Positions 38,476 through 47,600 of a stretch of DNA of 64,000 nt are shown in pieces. Under the pieces are notes generated by a model. It was not told where the DNA came from. It saw nothing but the letters and a program-made list of their open reading frames with translations, and did no database searches. Each line of letters opens with the position of its first letter. The first letter of the stretch is position 1. This DNA comes from Actinomycetota bacterium. Its GTDB lineage: Bacteria > Actinomycetota > Coriobacteriia > Anaerosomatales > PHET01. The stretch spans positions 186,001 through 250,000 of the forward strand of contig JAJUJM010000002.1 of NCBI GenBank assembly GCA_029265315.1, read 5' to 3'. Position numbers and translations under genes: made by a program.

Positions 38476-39759
38476 CTAACGAATCCCGGGCTCGTGACAG
38501 GCGAGACAGTAGTCCTTGCGCGCCTTCACGTACGGGCTTCGGCCGTGACAGCCACAGCCCGCCACGGTACCCGGCGGGACGTTGTAGTGCTCCCGCTTCC
38601 ACCACCAGCCGTCGCCGTGCCCCCAGTAGCCCACGCTGAGCGGCTTGACCTGGTGGCACTTGCCACAGTCGTCCTGGGTGTGGCACCGCCAGCAGAACTC
38701 CTTCTTCTCGAACCCGGCGTAGCGCGCGTGCTCGTAGGACAAGAACTCGATGTCGTGCGGCATGCGCATGCCGTGGCAGTCATCGCACTTCTTCTGCGAG
38801 TGGCACCCGCCGCAGTCACCCCGGCTGATGGTCTGCGTAGGCGCGAACACGCGTCTGCTGCGCGCGGCGAACGACGTCTCTTTCGTGTGGCACGTCGGAC
38901 ACGCGGCGGACGCGGACTCGTCGTCGTGGCAGCGCAGGCACGCCGACATCCCCGGCTCGTGCGCGTCAGGGCTGTGCCCCACCGTCCGGTGGCACTCTGA
39001 ACATGGCACGCCGGCCGACAGCGGCTCGGCGTGTGACATGCGCACGCCTCGCTCGGTGTCTGCAACGACCGTCGACTCGATACTCGCATGGCACTCGGCG
39101 CAACGCTTCGACGGCACCAGCGCCGCTCGTCCCTCACGCCGCCCCGAGACGAATGCGACCAGGTGCCGCGCGCGGTCGAGCGCGTTGCCGACCGCTCCTT
39201 GGACCTGGCCGGCCTCGTGACACGCGACACACCGCGTGCTCGCGTGCGGGCCGGTCTCGCTTGATTCGGCCGTCGAGGCGCCCGGCGTCGACGCCGCCGG
39301 AGCGCGCTCGGCCAGTTGTCCACCGTGACACGTGAGGCAGTACGTGTCCTGAGCGGAGATGCCGTAGCCCACGACGAGCGCGACGAGCACGATCACCGGA
39401 ACGATGAGGGCACCGACTGCGGCGAGCGCACGCCCGAGCGCCGAATCAGGCGGGATGGAGATGGTCCTGCGTTTGGCGGCGGGAGGCGCCTCCGCGCTGC
39501 TGTCGACGGGTTCGCCCTCAAGCTCGAGTGCCCCGCGGACACCCTCCGCCTCGTCTTCGCCGACCTCGTCCTCTTCATCATCCTCTCCGCCCACCACGAA
39601 GAGCAGGATGATGATGACGAGGATGAGGAGCACGAGGCTCACGACGCTGATGAGCAGCACCGAGAGCGTGAGGTTCGACGTGGGTTCGGCGATGACCTCG
39701 CGCAGCGACTGCAGCATCGCCTCGGTGTCAAGCGGGCCCATGAGGCGCTCGAGGTTCAT
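38476..39759 (-). CDS. Membrane-anchored multiheme cytochrome c, 11 CXXCH motifs
   Basis: A 427-residue protein. A hydrophobic segment (about 31-57) leads to a highly acidic stretch (EDDEEDEVGEDEAE), a Pro/Ala linker and a second hydrophobic segment (about 109-131). The rest is a heme domain with 11 CXXCH sites (first CLTCH, last CLACH) plus one C-G-C-H with too short a spacer. The heme domain should lie outside the membrane. It overlaps the 12-heme gene by ATGA, so the two probably form one electron conduit. It does not match a named cytochrome family that I recognise beyond cytochrome c3-like multiheme domains. Confidence 0.88.
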   Translation of the reverse strand: MNLERLMGPLDTEAMLQSLREVIAEPTSNLTLSVLLISVVSLVLLILVIIILLFVVGGEDDEEDEVGEDEAEGVRGALELEGEPVDSSAEAPPAAKRRTISIPPDSALGRALAAVGALIVPVIVLVALVVGYGISAQDTYCLTCHGGQLAERAPAASTPGASTAESSETGPHASTRCVACHEAGQVQGAVGNALDRARHLVAFVSGRREGRAALVPSKRCAECHASIESTVVADTERGVRMSHAEPLSAGVPCSECHRTVGHSPDAHEPGMSACLRCHDDESASAACPTCHTKETSFAARSRRVFAPTQTISRGDCGGCHSQKKCDDCHGMRMPHDIEFLSYEHARYAGFEKKEFCWRCHTQDDCGKCHQVKPLSVGYWGHGDGWWWKREHYNVPPGTVAGCGCHGRSPYVKARKDYCLACHEPGIR

Positions 39760-40766
39760 CTGACGCCCCCCGGGTTTGGGACGCCGATGAGCCCGCCGGG
39801 GCCACCCAGGGTCCCCTCGGTCGTCGCGGGGTGTACGTGGGCGTCATGGCAGCCGCGACAGTCCAGCTTGATGATGTGACAGCGCGCGCACGTCTTCTCG
39901 CCGCGGTCGCTCACCGCTTCTGCGTGCACCTTGAGGAAGCCCTTGGGGTGCGGCATCTGCATGCGGTGGCACTCATCGCACAACGCCTCACGGTCGTGGC
40001 AGTCGACACACTTGGCGTCTGTGGTCTTGGCCACGGCACCGTGCAGACGGCCGAAGTCGGACCCGTGGGGAAGCTCCACGCCGTGACACTTCACGCAGTA
40101 GTCAGCAGGGTGGCACGTCACGCAGAAGCGGATGTCACCGAGGCCGTGGGTGGACTTCCACGACGCGCCGTGTGTGACCTGCCACGGTCCCTTCTGCAGC
40201 CGGTCGCGCTCACGACGCCCCTCATGGCAGGAGTCGCAACCTGTGGGCGCCTTGGCGCTCACGTGGCAGCGCACGCATTCCTCCATCACCGGTGCGCGGA
40301 CCCACCGAATGGCCCGTCCGTGCGCGACCGCGTTGTGGCACGAGGAACAGTCCATCGACTCTCCGGCGCACGCGAGGTGGTCGATCCGGATGCCGTTGCG
40401 GCGCACCGGACCCTCCAGCACCGCCTCGTGACAGGACAGACACGGTCTTGAGGCCACGCCAAGCGCCGTGCCCGTGGGCTCGCGGCCGAGCAGAGAGCCG
40501 AGTGCCATCGGGCCCCACTCGCGCGCCTTGAACGCGGGATAACTCCACACGCCGGCCTCGAGGTGGCACGAGTAGCAGCCTATCTGTGAGTGTGAGGAGT
40601 CGGCCAGCGCTTGCGCGTAGGGGCGCATCGCGTGACATGATGCGCAGCTCGACGGCCGCGACGTGACGGCGGCTGCCGCGCCAACGATCACGACCACCGC
40701 AACGGCAGCGGCGGTCACGACCGCACGGCGCGATAGCTTGGCGATGAGTCGCGGGCGGACTGACAT
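39756..40766 (-). CDS. NapC/NrfH-like membrane-anchored cytochrome c, 12 hemes
   Basis: A 336-residue protein with a basic N terminus and one membrane helix (about 14-35), then C-A-S-C-H-A-M, where the Met after the first heme is the NrfH/NapC quinol-oxidising signature, and 12 CXXCH motifs in total. It should take electrons from menaquinol and pass them outward. NapC/NrfH proteins normally have four hemes, so the extra domain may include the downstream redox chain. ATG 40766 is used; a longer in-frame TTG start at 40826 has no ribosome site. Coupled by overlap to the 11-heme gene. Confidence 0.87.
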   Translation of the reverse strand: MSVRPRLIAKLSRRAVVTAAAVAVVVIVGAAAAVTSRPSSCASCHAMRPYAQALADSSHSQIGCYSCHLEAGVWSYPAFKAREWGPMALGSLLGREPTGTALGVASRPCLSCHEAVLEGPVRRNGIRIDHLACAGESMDCSSCHNAVAHGRAIRWVRAPVMEECVRCHVSAKAPTGCDSCHEGRRERDRLQKGPWQVTHGASWKSTHGLGDIRFCVTCHPADYCVKCHGVELPHGSDFGRLHGAVAKTTDAKCVDCHDREALCDECHRMQMPHPKGFLKVHAEAVSDRGEKTCARCHIIKLDCRGCHDAHVHPATTEGTLGGPGGLIGVPNPGGVR

Positions 40767-40932
40767 GGCCAGGGCGCGAAACCACCTTCCGGTGCGTGAG
40801 ACGACGCGCGCGAGTGCAACGCACAACCGTGTGATGATACGTCAGTAGCGAGAAGGGTGCCACGCTCAGGTTTCTTCAGCAGGATGCCAAGGCGGTGCGA
40901 GAGGCCACACGCCAGTGCCCGAACACGAAGGA

Positions 40933-40956
40933 GCGGGGCCCCTTTCGGGACCCCGC
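40933..40956 (-). terminator. Terminator after the 6-heme cytochrome gene
   Basis: A GCGGGG-x-CCC stem with a four-base loop and matching GGG-x-CCCCGC (40933-40956) lies 37 bp after the stop of the 6-heme gene on the minus strand. It separates it from the 12-heme gene. No long T-run. Confidence 0.65.
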
Positions 40957-40992
40957 CCTTCAAGCACGTGATACCTGAAGTCCGAGCAGGGA

Positions 40993-42099
40993 CTAGAAGG
41001 TCACGTTGACGCCAGCGGTGGCGTTGTTCGGCACACCGGTGGAGCCGTTGGTGTGGCAGCGCAGGCACACGCCGTCCTCAGCCGCATCGCTCACGACGTT
41101 CGAGCCGACGGGCTTCGTCACAGCGGTGTTGTCGATGCCGATGTTGGCATCCGCCGAACCCCAACCGGACACGAGGAAGTTCGCGTTGCCCGGCGTGTGG
41201 TGCGGGAACGACCAGGCCACGAGGCCACCCGGACCACCGTAAGCGGTGGAGCGACGGGTCGAACCAGCGGCGTGGCACGAACGGCAGGTGCGCGCGTCAA
41301 CCCACGCGACCGTACCGGTGTAGTTCGCGCCAGCAGCGGAGAACGACGCGTCCGCGGCCTTCAGCGGGTGGTTCTTGTAGTCACGGGCGGTGAACGTCGT
41401 CGTCCCGTTCCAGTTGCTGAAGTAGCCCGAAGCGGTGATCGTCGTCTCGGAGGCATCCGAGAACGTCTTGTGGCAGCGGGTGCAGAACGCGGTGACCTGG
41501 ACGTCGCCCACGTCGCCGGCCGAGACGGACGTCGCATTGAAGACGCTCGTGCCGCCGGTGACCAGCGCGTTCAGAGTGGCAGCGGCCTCGGTCTGGACGC
41601 TGCCGCTCGTGTTGGCGACAGTGTTGCCATTGGCCTTCAGGATCTTGCCGCCGATGTAGCCCTTGAACGTGTCAGCGCCGTGAACGGCGTGGCAGTCGGC
41701 GCACTCGGCCGACGTCGAGCCGTTGTGGCCGAAGACGTCATCAACCTGGTAGTTCGAGGCGACGGCGTTGTAGATCTGCAGGCCGGCCACGGTCGACGTG
41801 ATGTGGCAGTACGTGCAGGCGTCGGCCACGGAAGAGCGCAGCAACAGCTGCGTCTCGGCGGCGCCGATCGCATCGGGGCCGAACTGGCCGGCAGCGGCGT
41901 TCGAGACGGCCGCGGCGTGCACCGAGTGGCACACGGCGCACTTCTCGGTCGTGAGGCGGTAGTCCTGGTGCGGACCGCCCGTACCGGCGTTGGCGCCACC
42001 GGCGACCCAAGTGATGTACGCGGGGCCGATAGCGAACGCGGACGTGGCGATGGCGAGGAACGCCACAACCAGGACGACCAACAGGGTCATCTTCTTCAT
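40993..42099 (-). CDS. Secreted six-heme cytochrome c, candidate nanowire subunit
   Basis: A 368-residue product with a clear signal peptide (MKKMTLLVVLVVAFLAIATS, cut after AFA) and no anchor. The mature protein has six CXXCH sites: CAVCH, CTYCH, CADCH, CTRCH, CRSCH, CLRCH. Seven further histidines could give all six hemes bis-His ligation. Two sites read CxxCHxxH (CAVCHSVH, CADCHAVH), and a late FPHHTPGNANFL segment resembles filament-forming OmcS/OmcE-type cytochromes. Much of the chain is Gly/Ala/Thr/Asn-rich loop. ATG 42099 has GGAG 5 bp upstream; an alternative ATG at 42135 follows a more distant AGGAGG. It follows an NHL and a TPR gene and ends at a terminator. Confidence 0.85.
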   Translation of the reverse strand: MKKMTLLVVLVVAFLAIATSAFAIGPAYITWVAGGANAGTGGPHQDYRLTTEKCAVCHSVHAAAVSNAAAGQFGPDAIGAAETQLLLRSSVADACTYCHITSTVAGLQIYNAVASNYQVDDVFGHNGSTSAECADCHAVHGADTFKGYIGGKILKANGNTVANTSGSVQTEAAATLNALVTGGTSVFNATSVSAGDVGDVQVTAFCTRCHKTFSDASETTITASGYFSNWNGTTTFTARDYKNHPLKAADASFSAAGANYTGTVAWVDARTCRSCHAAGSTRRSTAYGGPGGLVAWSFPHHTPGNANFLVSGWGSADANIGIDNTAVTKPVGSNVVSDAAEDGVCLRCHTNGSTGVPNNATAGVNVTF

Positions 42100-42277
42100 G
42101 TTCACTCCATTCGAAAGTGATGTGTTGTTCTTCATCTCTTAGACAGCACCTCCTTCCCGAGATAGAATCTCATGCTCGCACCCCGCCGGAAGGCGGGCTG
42201 CACGAAGCACCGTGACGTTGGACATTCGTCTTCACGCCGTGGCCAGTATCTCACACTCCCGTCACGTATCGGAAGCC

Positions 42278-43588
42278 CTAATCTGAAGAAACCTTCACGC
42301 TGTCTGTATCGGCAGAGTCCGAAGCCGTTTCAAGAGTCGAATTCGCCTCTTCACTGCCATCTTCCGCCTGCGCCGAGCGCTTCGCCGCACGACGACGCAT
42401 CGCTGCGATGAAGGCGGCGATGAGCAGCAGTATGAGCGGGATCGAACACACCCAGACCGGACCCACCGCCATGCGCGCCACCCCGGACAACGGTCCGCCC
42501 CCGCTACCTTCTATGCGCACGATCTGCACCCGGTTGTTGGCGGTGTCCGCGACAGCGAACCAGTCACGCGTGCGGTCGTACGCGATCGACGTCGGGTACG
42601 CGAACTTCCCGTCCTTCTCGCCGTAGTCACCGTAGGTCTTCGTGACCTTCCCCGTCTTGGGGTCAACGACCATGATCTTGAACTCGAAGGGGTCCACGAG
42701 CACGAGGCGTCCGGCCGCGTCCAGCGTCATTCCGGTGGGGATCTGGAAGACGCGCTTGGGCTTCTTTCCCTTCGCCGCATCGTCAGCCCACTTCTTGAAG
42801 TCCTGCTCGCTGGGATAGACCCACTTCAGCTTGCCATCCATCGAAAAAGCCTTGATGCGACTGTTCTGCGTGTCCGAGATGTAGATCGTCTCGTCAGGAC
42901 CGATGGCCACCCCGCGCACGATGTCCACCTGGTCTCGCGCCTTGCCACGCGTGCCCCACTCCTGGATGAGCTTGCCCTGCGTGTCATAGACGACGACCCG
43001 ATCTCGCTGGCCCACCACGACACGGTCTCCACGCACCGCGACCTCAGTGGGCAACGACGAGTCCCAGCTGCGCAACTCCTGGTTGTCCGCCGTGAACACG
43101 CGGATCTTCTGCGCACCGAAGTCGGCGATGTAGATGTCGCCGTCCTCACTGATGTCGAAGGCCTGCGGCACCATGTAGCCGGGACCTTTATGGATGAGCG
43201 CCCGGTACGACCCGTCAGGGTTGAAACCGATGAGCTGGAAACGCTGCGGATCGTTCACCCAGATCGCGCCGTCTGGGGCGATGGCCACGTCCGTGGGGCC
43301 GTAAAGCTGCTGGTTCTCCTTCTTGCCCCAACCGTACATCGAGCGGACCCACTCCATGCCTTCAGAGAGCTCTTCGGCATCGGGTGAGCCTACCGGTGTC
43401 ATCAGGCGCACGACGAACGCGCTCAATGTGAGGAGCAGCAGCACGAGCAGGGCCAGGATGAGCGCGAGCGCCGTGCGAAGGCGATTGCCGCGCTTTCGAG
43501 CTTTGCGGTCGCGACGCTCGGCTTCAGCCGCGGACTCGGCGTGCTTCAGGCTCTCGTCGATCGCGTCTGCGCGCGTCTCGTCGGTCAC
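42278..43588 (-). CDS. Membrane-anchored NHL-repeat beta-propeller protein
   Basis: A 436-residue protein. A charged N terminus and membrane helix (about 38-62) precede six or so NHL-type blades (YGPTDVAIAPDGAIWVND, PQAFDISEDGDIYIADFG, VRGVAIGPDETIYISDTQNSRI, IPTGMTLDAAGRLVLVD, YPTSIAYDRTRDWFAVADTANNRVQIV). A second membrane helix (about 376-398) and an acidic/Ser tail follow. The propeller should face outward. GTG start overlapping the TPR stop (GTGA). Its place directly before the 6-heme gene suggests a binding or anchoring platform for that cytochrome, which is an inference. Confidence 0.87.
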   Translation of the reverse strand: MTDETRADAIDESLKHAESAAEAERRDRKARKRGNRLRTALALILALLVLLLLTLSAFVVRLMTPVGSPDAEELSEGMEWVRSMYGWGKKENQQLYGPTDVAIAPDGAIWVNDPQRFQLIGFNPDGSYRALIHKGPGYMVPQAFDISEDGDIYIADFGAQKIRVFTADNQELRSWDSSLPTEVAVRGDRVVVGQRDRVVVYDTQGKLIQEWGTRGKARDQVDIVRGVAIGPDETIYISDTQNSRIKAFSMDGKLKWVYPSEQDFKKWADDAAKGKKPKRVFQIPTGMTLDAAGRLVLVDPFEFKIMVVDPKTGKVTKTYGDYGEKDGKFAYPTSIAYDRTRDWFAVADTANNRVQIVRIEGSGGGPLSGVARMAVGPVWVCSIPLILLLIAAFIAAMRRRAAKRSAQAEDGSEEANSTLETASDSADTDSVKVSSD

Positions 43589-44331
43589 TTGGAACCACCC
43601 TTCTCAAGACGCTCGAGCGCCGTGAGCGCGGGCTCGAAATCAGGGATGTAGGTGAGTGCGCGCTCGAAGTCGGCCCGCGCCTTCTTCTCCTCGCCGAGCT
43701 CGATGTACACGGCCCCGCGCTTGACGAGGTAGTCCGCGCTCTCGGGCTGCTCGTACACGGCGATCGTGTACGCCTTGGCCGCCTCGGCCCACTGCTCCTT
43801 GGCCGCGAGCAGGTCTGCTTTCATCGCCGCCGCGGCGGCCATGACCGGGCCGCGCACGACCCTGGGGTCAGGGAAGATCGCCTTCTCGGCGAGCGCATCG
43901 AGCTCCTTCTTGCGAAACGCCTTCGTCACTTCAAGCGTCTTGTCGGCGAGCTTGAGCGCTTTGTCCTCGTCCCCGCGCGCCAGAGCCAGGCGTGCCCACT
44001 CAAGGTTCAGCTCCGGCGTCTTCGTGCCCACCGCCTTCTCGCCCCGCTTGAGCACGCGCTCAGCGGCTGAGTACTGCTCGGCGACGATGAGGGCGCGGGC
44101 CCAGTCGCCCCAAGCGGCCGCGACCTTCGGCTTCTCTTGGACCACCTGCTCCAAGAGCTCGATCTGCTTCTCGTAGAAGCTGCGAGGCGCCGGAGGGTCC
44201 ATGATGCCGGTGGTGACGATCCACAGCGCCAGCGTGAGGATCAGGACCACGACGGCAAACGAAGCGATCGCGAGCCATCTCACCGTGGGGTCGAAGGCCT
44301 TTCGCGTCGGCATGGTGTCTGTTGGGGTCAT
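43585..44331 (-). CDS. Membrane-anchored TPR protein
   Basis: A 248-residue protein with one N-terminal membrane helix (about 18-42) and TPR-like helix pairs: VAAAWGDWARALIVAEQYSAAERVLKRGEKA, LEWARLALARGDEDKALKLADKTL, AAKAYTIAVYEQPESADYLVKRGAVYIELGEEKKARADFERAL. Probably a scaffold. First gene of the TPR-NHL-6-heme unit, with a good promoter 66 bp upstream. Confidence 0.85.
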   Translation of the reverse strand: MTPTDTMPTRKAFDPTVRWLAIASFAVVVLILTLALWIVTTGIMDPPAPRSFYEKQIELLEQVVQEKPKVAAAWGDWARALIVAEQYSAAERVLKRGEKAVGTKTPELNLEWARLALARGDEDKALKLADKTLEVTKAFRKKELDALAEKAIFPDPRVVRGPVMAAAAAMKADLLAAKEQWAEAAKAYTIAVYEQPESADYLVKRGAVYIELGEEKKARADFERALTYIPDFEPALTALERLEKGGSK

Positions 44332-44396
44332 ACTCGCCTCTCGTGTTCGGTTCCGGCTTCCCGGCGTTGCGCGGGCCCGGACTCAGACCGCCGCTG

Positions 44397-44425
44397 AATC
44401 TAGCAACGAACACCGTCAAGCTCAA
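44397..44425 (-). promoter_or_regulatory. Promoter of the TPR-NHL-cytochrome unit
   Basis: On the minus strand TTGAGC (44425-44420) and TAGATT (44402-44397) are separated by exactly 17 bp, a close match to a housekeeping-type promoter. It stands in the 207-bp gap between leuC and the TPR gene, so the cytochrome unit can be expressed independently of leuAC. Confidence 0.6.
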
Positions 44426-44538
44426 CAACTTTCACGCCAGTGCACGCGCCACGACATGGAATCTTCACGTTCGCTAAGGTCGCTCATGGCCGGAGGCCGA
44501 TATGCGCCGCCACGGCCGCCGCGCAGCCGATTCGGCGC

Positions 44539-45807
44539 TCAGTCCAGGTCGTCCGGCAGCGCGATATGGCCCGCCACCGCTGTGGCCGCCGCGACCGCCG
44601 GGCTCGCCAGGTAGACCTCGCTCGTGGGGTCGCCCATGCGTCCCACGAAGTTGCGGTTGGTGGTCGCAAGGGAACGCTCGCCGGCCGCGAGGATACCCAT
44701 GTGGCCGCCCAAGCACGGGCCGCACGTGGGCGTCGAGACCGCGGCGTTCGCGTCGAGGAAGATGTCGATGAGCCCCTCGTGCATCGCGTCTCGATATATC
44801 TGCTGAGTCGCCGGGATGATGATGAGGCGCACGTCGGGGTGCGTGGTGCGGCCCTTGAGTATCTTGGCCGCGATGCGCAGGTCCTCCAAGCGGCCGTTCG
44901 TGCAGCTGCCGATGACCACCTGGTCGATCCTCACGTCGCGCGAGTCAGCCACGGGCCTCGTGTTCGACGGCAGGTGCGGCCACGCGACCGTTGGCACGAT
45001 GGCCGATGCGTCGATCTCGATGACGCGCGCGTAGGTCGCATCCGGGTCGCTCTCATACACCGTCCACTCGCGCTCCGCGCGGCCGGTGACGTAGGCCTCC
45101 GTGACCTCGTCGAAGGCGATGATGCCGGACTTGCCGCCCGCCTCGATGGCCATGTTGCAGATGGTCATGCGGTCGTCCATGCTTGAGCCGCGGATGGTCG
45201 AGCCGGTGAACTCCATCGCTTGGTACAATGCGCCGTCGACGCCGATCATGCCGATGATGTGCAGGATGACGTCCTTGCCGCTGACCCAGGGCGAGAGCTC
45301 GCCATTGATGACGAACAGAAGCGACTCGGGCACCTTGAACCACGCCTCACCGGTCGCGTAGCCGGCGGCGGCGTCGGTCGAGCCGACACCGGTCGCGAAC
45401 GCGCCGAGCGCGCCGTACGTGCAGGTGTGAGAGTCAGACCCGATGATGACGTCGCCCGGCACCACGACGCCCTGTTCGGGCAGAAGCGCATGTTCGACAC
45501 CCATGCAGCCGATCTCGTAGTAGTGCGTGATGCCCTGCTCGCGCGCGAAGTCGCGGACCATCTTGGCCTGCTCGGCGCTCTTGATGTCCTTGTTGGGCGT
45601 GTAGTGGTCGGGCACGAGCGCGATGCGCGTGGGGTCCCAGACTTCGTCCACACCGATCCTCTTGAACTCCTTGATGGCGATGGGCGCGGTGACATCGTTG
45701 CTGAGCACGATGTCGAGCTTGCAGTTGATGAGCTGGCCCGGCTCGACCTCGGGCAAGCCGGCGTGCGCGGCGAGGATCTTCTCGGTGATGGTCATGGGGC
45801 GGGGCAT
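44539..45807 (-). CDS. leuC: 3-isopropylmalate dehydratase large subunit
   Basis: Aconitase-family [4Fe-4S] subunit, 422 residues: [38 protein letters not shown], the cluster cysteines in [12 protein letters not shown] and [12 protein letters not shown], and SNRNF-like [16 protein letters not shown] 45807 lies 8 bp after GGAGGA; the GTG 6 bp earlier is too close to the site. 76 bp after leuA. Its small subunit leuD is at 35758. Confidence 0.95.
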   Translation of the reverse strand: MPRPMTITEKILAAHAGLPEVEPGQLINCKLDIVLSNDVTAPIAIKEFKRIGVDEVWDPTRIALVPDHYTPNKDIKSAEQAKMVRDFAREQGITHYYEIGCMGVEHALLPEQGVVVPGDVIIGSDSHTCTYGALGAFATGVGSTDAAAGYATGEAWFKVPESLLFVINGELSPWVSGKDVILHIIGMIGVDGALYQAMEFTGSTIRGSSMDDRMTICNMAIEAGGKSGIIAFDEVTEAYVTGRAEREWTVYESDPDATYARVIEIDASAIVPTVAWPHLPSNTRPVADSRDVRIDQVVIGSCTNGRLEDLRIAAKILKGRTTHPDVRLIIIPATQQIYRDAMHEGLIDIFLDANAAVSTPTCGPCLGGHMGILAAGERSLATTNRNFVGRMGDPTSEVYLASPAVAAATAVAGHIALPDDLD

Positions 45808-45883
45808 GGACACGCTCCTCCAAACGTCAGAGACTACGCGAGCCCTTCCGGGCGTGCGTGCGATTGTAGCGCGAATCAGAGCC

Positions 45884-47431
45884 TCACAGCTCTTCTTCGA
45901 CCTGCGGCTTGGTGCTCACGAGCAGACGGTTGAGCGCGTTCAGGTACGCGCGCGCGGAAGCCACGATGATGTCGGAGTGCGCTCCGCGCCCGGTGAAGAC
46001 ACGACCGTCCGGGCTCGTCACACGAATCGTGACCTCGCCGAGCGCGTCGATGCCGCGCGTGACCGCCTCGACGCGGAACTCGGTGAGGTCGTTGTCCTCG
46101 CGCACGATCTTGTTGATGGCCTTGTAGAGCGCATCCACGGGCCCGGTGCCGTGGCTGGAGTCGATGTAGTGGTTTCCCTGGCGGTCCACGAGCTCGACGG
46201 TCGCGGTCGGGATGCCGGGGTCCCCGCTCGTGACCTGCAGGTGCTCCAGATGGTAGACCTCGTTGGCCGAGCGCTCCGTCTCGCCGACGAGCGCCTCGAG
46301 GTCCTCGTCGTAGACCTCCTTCTTCTTGTCGGCGAGGGCCAGGAACTCCTCGTGAACGCGCTCGAACTCTTCATCGCTCAGGGTGATACCGAGTGCTTCG
46401 AGGCGATGGCGTAGCGCGTGCCGGCCGCTGCGGGCGGTCAGCACGATCGAGCTGCCGCCGGCGCCCACATCGGCCGGGTCGATGATCTCGTAGGTCGTGC
46501 GCTCCTTGAGCACGCCGTCCTGGTGGATGCCGCTCGAATGCGCGAACGCGTTGGCGCCTACGATGGCCTTGTTGGGCTGCACGACGATGCCGGTGATGCT
46601 CGACACGAGACGAGACGTGCGAGTGATCTCGCGCGTGTTTATGTTCGTGTCCACGCCGAAGACGTCACGACGCATCTTGAGCGCCATCACGACCTCTTCC
46701 ATGGCGGTGTTTCCCGCGCGCTCGCCAAGGCCGTTGATCGTGCACTCGATCTGCCGCGCGCCCGCACGCACGCCGGCCAGCGCGTTGGCGGTGGCGAGGC
46801 CCAGGTCGTTGTGACAGTGGACGGACACGACGACATCCTCGATGCCGCGCACGTGCTCCATGAGGCCGGCGATGAGCGCGCCGAACACCTCGGGATACGC
46901 GTAGCCGGTGGTGTCGGGGATGTTCACGACCGTGGCTCCGGCGGCGATGACCTGCTCGATCATGTGGTAGAGGAACGCCGGATCGGCACGGCCCGCGTCC
47001 TCGGCGTAGAACTCCACGTCCTCGACGTAGCGCCGTGCGTGCTTGACGGCGGCGATGGCGCGGTCGACGGCCGTCTCACGCGTGATGCGCAGCTTGTCTT
47101 TCAGGTGCGATTCGGACACGCCGATGCCGGTGTGAATGCGCGGACGCGCCGCCGTGGAGAGCGCATCGGCGGCCACGTCGATGTCCCTGGGCACGGCGCG
47201 GGTGAGGCCGCACACGACGGCGGCATCGCCGACCTCAGCGCCGATGCGGCGCACGCTCTCGAAGTCGCCGGGGCTCGAGACGGGAAAACCCGCCTCGATG
47301 ACGTCGACGCCCAGGCGCACGAGCTGGCGCGCGATCTCGAGCTTCTCGTCGGTGTTCATGGATGCGCCCGGTGACTGCTCGCCGTCGCGCAGGGTGGTGT
47401 CGAAGATGAAGACGCGGTCTGTGGTGCTCAT
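45884..47431 (-). CDS. leuA: 2-isopropylmalate synthase
   Basis: First committed step of leucine synthesis. The 515-residue enzyme has [62 protein letters not shown] and a C-terminal allosteric LeuA-dimer domain (about 390-510) for leucine feedback. This is the bacterial ~515-residue form, not the longer mycobacterial type. ATG 47431 follows GAGGAG. An attenuator-type leader precedes it. Confidence 0.95.
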   Translation of the reverse strand: MSTTDRVFIFDTTLRDGEQSPGASMNTDEKLEIARQLVRLGVDVIEAGFPVSSPGDFESVRRIGAEVGDAAVVCGLTRAVPRDIDVAADALSTAARPRIHTGIGVSESHLKDKLRITRETAVDRAIAAVKHARRYVEDVEFYAEDAGRADPAFLYHMIEQVIAAGATVVNIPDTTGYAYPEVFGALIAGLMEHVRGIEDVVVSVHCHNDLGLATANALAGVRAGARQIECTINGLGERAGNTAMEEVVMALKMRRDVFGVDTNINTREITRTSRLVSSITGIVVQPNKAIVGANAFAHSSGIHQDGVLKERTTYEIIDPADVGAGGSSIVLTARSGRHALRHRLEALGITLSDEEFERVHEEFLALADKKKEVYDEDLEALVGETERSANEVYHLEHLQVTSGDPGIPTATVELVDRQGNHYIDSSHGTGPVDALYKAINKIVREDNDLTEFRVEAVTRGIDALGEVTIRVTSPDGRVFTGRGAHSDIIVASARAYLNALNRLLVSTKPQVEEEL

Positions 47432-47480
47432 CGGTTCGGGCTCCTCGCCTGTGATCTGATGACAGGGACGCTGCGATAAG

Positions 47481-47517
47481 GCCGGCACGGAAAGACCGTC
47501 AGCGGACGGCGGCCGGC
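47481..47517 (-). promoter_or_regulatory. Attenuator hairpin overlapping the leader-peptide stop
   Basis: GCCGGC (47481-47486) can pair with GCCGGC (47512-47517), with an inner CCGTC-AGCG-GACGG stem (47496-47509). The leader-peptide stop at 47499-47501 lies inside the inner stem, so ribosome position would decide whether it forms. No T-run follows, so the mechanism could be anti-termination, Rho access or translation control of leuA. Confidence 0.5.
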
Positions 47518-47564
47518 GTGGTAAGTCGCAGGTCCAACGCGAGGATGTGAGCAGCGTGCGTCAT
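47499..47564 (-). CDS. leuL: Leucine leader peptide (LeuL-like), 21 residues
   Basis: A tiny open frame upstream of leuA starts at ATG 47564 and ends at TGA 47499. It contains the run I-L-A-L-D-L-R-L, i.e. four Leu codons (CTC, TTG, CTG, CTT) within eight positions. The -10 hexamer TATACT lies exactly 7 bp before the ATG, so the transcript should begin at the A of ATG: a leaderless mRNA. Leu-rich leaderless peptides before leuA are known in actinobacteria and act by ribosome stalling when charged tRNA-Leu is short. The codons and spacing are seen; function is inferred. Confidence 0.72.
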   Translation of the reverse strand: MTHAAHILALDLRLTTPAAVR

Positions 47565-47571
47565 GGGCGAG

Positions 47572-47600
47572 AGTATAGCGCATCCCGGCCCCAGTACGAA
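47572..47600 (-). promoter_or_regulatory. leuL-leuA promoter
   Basis: TATACT (47577-47572) with a weak TTCGTA -35 (47600-47595) at 17-bp spacing, on the minus strand. Predicted initiation is at 47564, the first base of the leader peptide. The -35 and spacer lie inside a large perfect inverted repeat at 47581-47618. Confidence 0.6.

Noticed and set aside
42100-42277. Possible c-di-GMP or other riboswitch upstream of the 6-heme cytochrome
   Set aside because: Only a short GCCCGCC/GGCGGG hairpin is visible; the conserved GEMM core sequences are not present on either strand.
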